From: Melolontha melolontha
Taxonomy: Eukaryota; Arthropoda; Insecta; Coleoptera; Scarabaeidae
Reading direction: 5' to 3'
DNA length: 64,000 nucleotides
NCBI GenBank assembly: GCA_935421215.2
Contig: OW285240.1
Span: 35,435,048-35,499,047, forward strand
Under the pieces are notes generated by a model. That model was not told the DNA's origin. It did not search any database and saw only the letters and a program-made list of their open reading frames with translations. Below are positions 58,131 to 64,000 of the stretch, in pieces; within the stretch, counting starts at the first letter, position 1, and every line of letters begins with the position of its first letter. A program made the position numbers and the translations under genes.

Positions 58131-58804
58131 GAAAACTAATTAAATTATGAAAAACGAATAATGCGCAAATTTCAATTGCTAAGGTAAAAATTTCAATCTG
58201 CCAAAAGTATGTTATTCTCGTTATAACCACAACATAAATACGTTTCATTTGCTTACTAGTTACTACGCATATAGACGATAAGCACACTTGACAAATTTAA
58301 ACTCATATCAAAGCGTATTAAATTGCCTTTTAAACGGCATATATTCTTTGTTGGTCTGACCAATAGATTTGAAACAAAATATAGTTAGAGTCGAATGTTT
58401 ACAGTATAGAACTAATTTGAATAATTTAAGGAAAACAGAGAATTGGGTGTCTGCAAGTACATACAATGTGCCGTATCCTATTGGAATTATCAATAAGTAT
58501 ATACAGGATGGGCGAACAGAAGAATAAGGGTAAGGTATGAAGGTTCATACACGCTCTAAAAAAAACAGGCAACCTACGTAGCTCTGGCGCTACATATATT
58601 ACTGGTAAAATACGCAACAGAGTGTTGCATCAAGATAAAAAATCCAGAAAATGGACTAGACAAGTCAAAGGTCACACAAAGGGAAGAAATTTAAATGAAA
58701 AGATTAAAGAGATATCATCGAAATATAGAAGAATTGAAGGCTCCTTTGACAACTAGCTCCACACGCGGATCAACGCCCCCCAGAAACGCGGGGTATTAAT
58801 ACAC
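58131..58804. other. Unassigned stretch
   Basis: A basic stretch reading KWTRQVKGHTKGRNLNEK near 58650-58710 (plus strand) stands out, but I cannot assign it to a family. Confidence 0.35.
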
Positions 58805-58961
58805 AAGAACGTTTATTCCAAAAAAAAAATTGAATGCATCAATACGTTAAGTACGCATTACGCATTTGTTACAAATGAAACAGATATGCATTACAACTAT
58901 TTGTATCTGTACACATGGACATACACCTCGTAGTTTCCAACGTTTACTTCAGCGACACGTG

Positions 58962-58986
58962 CTTCTGTCTTAATAGACGTCGTCAG
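58962..58986 (-). ncRNA. Degenerate hammerhead core (element F, left)
   Basis: Minus strand CTGACGA, then CGTCT and AAGACA as stem II, then GAAG in place of GAAA. The stem I partner is not conserved. Predicted inactive. Confidence 0.45.
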
Positions 58987-59500
58987 TTTGTCTAATGAAG
59001 TAAAGTTTGATGGCTCGCCTTCTAGGCAAGTAGCAAATTTTGTCCTATTCGGTGGCACTAAACACTCTAGTGACATCTGACGGACAAAAGAGACTACGCC
59101 GAAAATAGCGATTTTCTCTTTACCAGTTATGCCGGTACAGAAGGGAAAAAAATATGTATATAGATGTAAGTCCATTAATACAATAAATTTGAATACATTG
59201 ACACATATACAAATAGGTGTAATGCATATCTGTTTCATTTGTAGCAAATGCGTAATGCGTGTTTAACGTATTGATGTATTCAACTTTTTTGGGTATATTT
59301 GCTACCATATGGCATCGTGTTAATGGACTTATGCCTGTATACGTATTTTTTTCTCTTCTGTACCAGCATAACTGGTCGAGGAAAAATCGCTATTTTCGGC
59401 GTAGTTTCTTTTGTCCATCAGATGTCACTAGATTATTTAGTGCCACCAGATAGGACAAAATTTGCTACCTAGAAGGCGAGTTATCAAACTCTATTTCATT

Positions 59501-59547
59501 AGCCAAACTGACGAAGTCTATTGAGACGGAAACACGTATCTTTGGCT
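59501..59547 (+). ncRNA. Hammerhead ribozyme motif, minimal type I (element F, right)
   Basis: AGCCAAA, CTGACGA, A, GTCT and AGAC as stem II around ATTG, G, GAAA, then the octamer-like ACACGTAT, C, and TTTGGCT, which pairs perfectly with AGCCAAA (7-bp stem I). The core fits CTGANGA and GAAA. The predicted cleavage is after C (AUC). Departures from the ideal are an A-G pair at the base of stem II and one mismatch in the octamer. Confidence 0.7.
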
Positions 59548-59929
59548 GAAATAAACGTTGAAAAATACGAGATGTATGTCCAAGTGTACAAATACAAATA
59601 GGTTTAATGCATATCTGTTTCATTTGTAACAAAGAACGTTTATGGTTAATGTTCGTATATTTTAAGAAAATGTTCAGGATGTTTTATTCATATTGAGAAA
59701 AGATTAAAATTTCGTACATATATGATGGTACTAATTCACATAAACACTAATAATTATGTATCGGCAGTCAGGGGTACATTCCAAGAGGGGACTTAATAAT
59801 AAATGAATTTGTAGCGGGCCAATCTATTGTATAGTTTTATTAGTTACTTGAGTTCTGTTGCGTAAATATATGATGGACGGCGATACGCCCACGTCTATAT
59901 ACCTATTTGAGTCTAAGAGAATCGAAACA

Positions 59930-60670
59930 ACTTATGCAGAATTTATATCACGTAACGTAACTTCGTGTTTGAAATAGCTATAGGAAGCACGGTATAAATA
60001 AAGAAAAAGTTATATTGTTTGTAACAGATGGCGCTGCATATATGAAACCTTGTCGGTTCTTACAACATATAGCAGTATGACGAATAACACATGTTTCACA
60101 CATATTCTTCGTCGAGTGTCAGAGGAAGTCAGAAAATGTTACCCGAATTCAGATAAATTTATATCTTTTGTCAAGAAAGTTTTTATGGAGGCACCTGCAT
60201 GTAAGAATTTATTTCGTGAAAAACTGCCATATATGCCACTACCACCAGAACCTATTATAAGGCGCTGGGGCACATGGATAGCAGCAGCATCCTATTATCA
60301 CATGGATTTTTACGACGTTAAACGTATAATACACCTACTGGATCCGAATGAATCTGTTTCTATTTTACACGTTCAAGTATTTATGGAGCTAATTTTTCAG
60401 GTAGATTTAGCCAACATTAATGGATATTATTCCAGAATACTTGTCACCGTCCGCTATCTACATGTTACTCCAACCAAGCCACAATATTCTAAAACTAACG
60501 CCATGAATATTGTATATGATATTCGTCAATTCCCTTCTTAATTACATGCAGCTAGTGTTGATAATGCTAAAAGAAAATTACAAGCAGTTCTAAATAACAA
60601 TCCAGAATTTCGTACCGTACGCCGAATTGTTGACGTTTTTAATGGCAAAGAAGTAGATTTTTCCAAACCG
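59930..60670 (+). pseudogene. hAT transposase fragment, CGGBP1-like
   Basis: Near 60000 it reads KVILFVTDGAAYM, the second catalytic Asp block. The frame at 60050-60541 gives RVSEEVRKCYPNSDKFISFV, EKLPYMPLPPEPIIRRWGTW and AAASYYHMDFYDV. This parallels the copy at 14.7-16.1 kb but clearly belongs to another family member. Coding similarity continues to about 60670 (NAKRKLQAVLNNNPEFRTVR). The N-terminal finger, the first Asp and the dimerisation block are missing. Confidence 0.75.
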
Positions 60671-60967
60671 GGGATAAATGTGCCGCCACTAAAAACCTTT
60701 TTCTATTTTGCATACATAATGATCTTATTATGTCATCCAATCGCGTGACATAATGGACTTATGATGTCATGTAACTTTTCATTATTCAATGTTGGTATTC
60801 TGATCAATCCTTAATGTCATTTAATGCGCTACTGCAATATAGGTTACGTACCTATCAGAATACAAAAGATAATGTATCAATGTCGAATTACTAGTATTTA
60901 TTATTATATTTTAGTACCTAAACATGGTTATAAGTAAGCACAAAACTAAATATAAAATATAATTATG

Positions 60968-61350
60968 TTAATGTATCAAATATTTATTATTGTAATTAGT
61001 ATAAACATCTACAATAACTTGTGAAGAATCGTAGGCATTTACACTAATGCCAGGTAAGTTTTGATTCGAAACTAGCGTTTTCTTTGTAGTACTAGTTCCA
61101 ATAGTAGCTTTAGATATTTTATTTGTAGATTGTGGCGCTTGAACACCCACTTGATGCATTTTGTTCAGACGAGAACATTTCAGCAACCTAAATTTTTTTT
61201 TCATAGATCTATCAATATAGCCCTCAGCTACAGCTGATGATTGCCATCCTCCATGATGCTTAATTGTAATTAAATTACCACCCTTGTTTGCTATGTGAGA
61301 AGCACTGGAACGTCTAAAACAGTGTCCACTAAATAGCTAAGGATTTGGTA
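60968..61350 (-). pseudogene. CryptonI-like tyrosine recombinase, C-terminal catalytic part
   Basis: Minus strand near 61200-61320: SGHCFRRSSASHIANKGGNL, then IKHHGGWQSSAVAEGYIDRS. This contains the H-x-x-R pair, the downstream His with Trp, and the likely nucleophilic Tyr of tyrosine recombinases, spaced as in Crypton-type YR elements. A stop precedes the block (PNP, stop, LFSGH). The frame then runs on with a Lys/Ser/Thr-rich tail to 60968. The N-terminal part lies at 63.1-63.7 kb beyond an inserted LINE. Confidence 0.75.
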
Positions 61351-61374
61351 ATTTAAGAAATACTGTACATAAGC

Positions 61375-63055
61375 TTATTTATTTATTTAAACATCAGAGA
61401 TTACAGTACATCCAATCCCAAACCATGTCCACAATTATAAACATATAAATAGCCACATATAACTTAAGATATACAACATAAAAGAAACTCTAATTTACAT
61501 CAAAGTCAATATTATTCACATACTTAAAGAATACAGTTTTCGTGCAATGAAGCAAATCCACATCAGTTCCCTCATAACCGAATCTATCGGATTTCTGACT
61601 CTATATGTCTTCCGATGGTAGCGCACTCAAAAAACATCGATATTTCTTGTACTCGCAGCTGGTACTCTTTCACCGAACAGGGATAGCACCTCCGAACATT
61701 CTATGTAACCGTTGAACAACCGGAATCCAATATTGAAGTATGCCTTTTTCCGCCTTGATTCTAGTGATTCAAATCCCAACAGGTGCAGTCGTTGTAGGTA
61801 ACTATAGGAACTTTTATCGATATTTAGCTAATAGAGTACGTAATTTACCATGTTGCGTTGAATTCTCTCAATGCGCTCACGGTATGTAACAGTGTATGGG
61901 TTCCAAAATTGGCCGCACCAGTGAACAGTACAATTTTATAATAGCCATAACATTTCTAAAATCCCGTGTCTGGCGCTTGATAAAACCACAGTTCTTATTT
62001 GCTCTGCATAAGATATCGTCTATCTGTAGGTGGTACCTCAGTTCACAGTCCAGAGTAATTCCCAAATCCCGAATCGACAGTACTCTCTCAAGTGGCGCAT
62101 TATTCAACAAGTATTGTGCTACCGAAGGCCCATTCTTCTTTCTAGTAAATGATATGACTTTACATTTTTTAGTGTTAAGGGGCGTGAGGTTCCTAATAGA
62201 CCACGAGTGGAAGTCATCTAGATCCGATTGGAGTGTAACGCAGTCATTTGGAGAGCAAATGTGTAAGAAAAGTTTCATATCATCGGCAAATAAAAGAAAA
62301 CCACAGGAATGAAGACAAAACCTTACATCGTTTATAAATAGCAAAAATAAAATAGGATCCAAATGACTCCCCTGAGGCACATCGGATGTAACAAGGACAA
62401 CTCGAGGCCTGGTGCCACTCACAACAACACTCTGAACACGGTTGGTTAAGTATGATGTTAACTACGCCAAAACATTCCCAATTATGCCGTATTTTTCCGG
62501 TTTCAGAAGTAGTAAGCAGTGGTTAACCTGATCGAATGCTTTTCTAAAGTCTGTGTATACAGAATCCACCTGATAACTATCTTTGATGTTCTCCAAAATA
62601 GAGTTACAATATTTTAATAAGTTTGTCTCAGTACTGCGACCGCGAACGAATCCATATTGTTCCAGGGTAATTACTTCAGAATATGATGCAAGTACTCTAT
62701 CAGCAACCAACGATTCAATCACCTTTCCAATAACAGGCAAGTTACTGATAGGACGATACTTGCGAAGGTCTGATCTGTTACCCGATTTATACGTTGGAAC
62801 AATAAATGAAGTCTTCCATTGTGAGGGAAAAATTCCAGTTTATTGATAAATTGAATAAAATATACAAAGGCCATGATAGGGCAGGGTTAGAGTATTTTAC
62901 AAACTATGCTCGTAAACAATCAGGACTTAAAGATACCGAAGGTGTAAGAGAACTCAATTTATCAAAAACAAGGTCCGAATCTATAAGTATGTTTTTGATA
63001 GTGACAGAATTATCACAGTGGGTTAAATCCAATTTAGTATCGACCTGCTGGTAAT
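61375..63055 (-). pseudogene. 5'-truncated non-LTR retrotransposon (CR1/Jockey-group RT)
   Basis: Minus strand: KLSSLTPSVSLSPDCLRA near 62910-62965; ISNLPVIGKVIESLVADRVL with YGFVRGRSTETNLLKYCNSI (62600-62760); VYTDFRKAFDQVNHCLL with a catalytic Asp; DVPQGSHLDPILFLLFINDV; LLFADDMKLFLHI with the catalytic FADD near 62275-62300; then IRDLGITLDCELRYHLQIDD and a C-terminal part to about 61560. The 3' end near 61375 is (taaa)n-like (ttatttatttattt on the plus strand). Frameshifts are few, so it is younger than the RT at 6-7.5 kb. Confidence 0.85.
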
Positions 63056-63059
63056 CAGA

Positions 63060-63740
63060 ATAGACCATCTGGTAATACTTTAGGCAGCTTGTTGATTGTA
63101 TTAATTCCAATTGGAGATGTTATGCAATAACCATTGCGATAGGTAAGGAAGACGTTCGTTGGTTACGTTCCTTGGTCGCAAGCTTGCATATTTATTTATT
63201 AAGTCAATCCATTTAGGGGTTGCGATCGCAAATCTTTTGAAAATAATTTTTTGGTTTAGGTATCACCCATATATTGAACATCATTGATTGACATATTAAC
63301 TAATTCATCTCGCTTACACGCTCCAGCATAATCTTTTAATAATACAAAGTAAAATGAAACTGCTATACAATATAGAAACGGAAATACCTTTATTGCAAGG
63401 TACAATTTATCATCAGCATCTTCTATAAAATGCTTAATTTGTTCCATATCTAATATTGTTGATTTCTTTGGCTGATACCCTTGTGTGCAACGTTTGAATA
63501 ATGCTTGTAGTCTAGAATATTTTGATATATCTAAGTTCTTATAGATATTTAAACAAGAACGCAACATAGAATATAATGTCCATAGTGTGGAGGACTCCTT
63601 TGTTTTACTTTATAACTTAAAATTCGCCAATAAAACATTTTCTGATAGTATGTGAACTTTATTTTCAACGCACCATGTTTCGAATTGCTGATAATTTTTT
63701 TCATAACGACAAAATATTGGTCGTCAACCGAGAAGAAAGA
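63060..63740 (-). pseudogene. CryptonI-like tyrosine recombinase, N-terminal and core part
   Basis: Minus strand: FETWCVENKVHILSENVLLA near 63620-63690 and, after a frame change, MLRSCLNIYKNLDISKYSRL, QPKKSTILDMEQIKHF and YAGACKRDELVNMSINDVQY (frame 63256-63567). The AGAC-K-R-DEL block is where the first catalytic Arg lies; aligned to the R-x-x-E-L pattern, that Arg is Lys here. Then come FLTYRNGYCITSPIGINTIN and KLPKVL near 63070-63160, where the LINE interrupts. Confidence 0.7.
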
Positions 63741-63743
63741 CAA

Positions 63744-64000
63744 AATTAAACAGACGAAGAAGCAGAATACTTAAAAGTATAATTTTAACTAAATACAATC
63801 ACTGACATCAAACTTTCAATTGCGCTCATTTAATCTTTATATGTACTCAAATCTAACAATAACAAATCATTGCCTGGTTCAGCTAGTTATTTACAAAATC
63901 TGGTATATCACAAAGTCATGGCTCAAAGTGTTAATGTAACTGAATAATTATAATTTATATAGAAAAATACAAAAAAGTTTCTCAGAATAATTTTTTTTTC
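63744..64000. other. Unassigned flank
   Basis: AT-rich with no motif; probably includes the 5' end of the CryptonI-like element. Confidence 0.3.

Larger units (their letters stand above)
58817..59631. mobile_element. Palindromic ribozyme element F
   Basis: The left part (minus sense) and right part (plus sense) are diverged reverse complements around about 59225. The 12-bp direct repeat aagaacgtttat flanks it at 58805-58816 and 59632-59643. Shared blocks with element E (atatctgtttcatt, gtgacatctgacgg and its complement, taatggac) show that the two are related families. The arms differ at many positions, so F is older than E. Confidence 0.75.

Noticed and set aside
1..64000. CRISPR array, bacterial operons or viral genome
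   Set aside because: No regularly spaced identical repeats, no ribosome-binding-site-led gene series; all coding relics are eukaryotic transposon types.

Overview
The window is AT-rich nuclear DNA of an arthropod, most likely an insect. I infer this from the transposon families present: several mariner lineages, Tc1, piggyBac, two kinds of hAT, MULE, a CryptonI-like tyrosine-recombinase element, Penelope-like elements, RNase H-bearing R1/I-group LINEs with a DUF4780 ORF1, and a Gypsy-type LTR element. I cannot assign an insect order. I found no convincing host protein-coding gene, rRNA gene, tRNA gene or CRISPR array. Nearly every readable coding stretch is a transposon relic carrying stops and frameshifts.

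Layout. 1-5 kb: AT-rich, unassigned. 5-9.1 kb: a DDE transposase relic, a non-LTR reverse-transcriptase relic and a mariner relic. 9.3-12.5 kb: two palindromic Penelope-type elements around an unassigned stretch and a mariner relic. 12.5-18.8 kb: MULE and LINE fragments, a piggyBac-like terminus, a decayed CGGBP1-like hAT with a second copy tail-to-tail, and a mariner split by a LINE 3' end. 19.9-22.7 kb: more mariner. 22.7-26 kb: (TA)n arrays and unassigned DNA. 26.0-32.5 kb: a young LTR element (two 1,587-bp LTRs, gag-like ORF, no pol). 34.6-38 kb: a DD39D-type mariner relic, an isolated hammerhead ribozyme motif and a diverged solo LTR. 39.1-46.0 kb: an inverted duplication of a piggyBac carrying a nested insertion, later hit by a palindromic Penelope-like element with two GIY-YIG ORFs. 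46.8-48.8 kb: a full-length but dead hAT. 49.4-53.9 kb: a Tc1/mariner fragment and an almost complete LINE. 55.1-59.6 kb: two palindromic ribozyme elements with a Tc1 relic between them. 59.9-63.7 kb: a hAT fragment and a CryptonI-like element split by a 5'-truncated LINE.

The most distinctive feature is a set of five palindromic elements (9294-10310, 11774-12482, 42957-44951, 55106-56217, 58817-59631). Each is flanked by a 12-13-bp direct repeat. Each carries hammerhead-ribozyme-like motifs that read outward from the palindrome centre. The best copies have a paired stem I, CTGANGA, a paired stem II, GAAA, and a self-complementary octamer in the stem III position, which is the minimal type I form known from Penelope-like elements and retrozymes. 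One of the five encodes GIY-YIG endonuclease domains and a second the tail of the same protein, which ties the family to Penelope-like retroelements. All structures were read by eye; no folding or database search was run.
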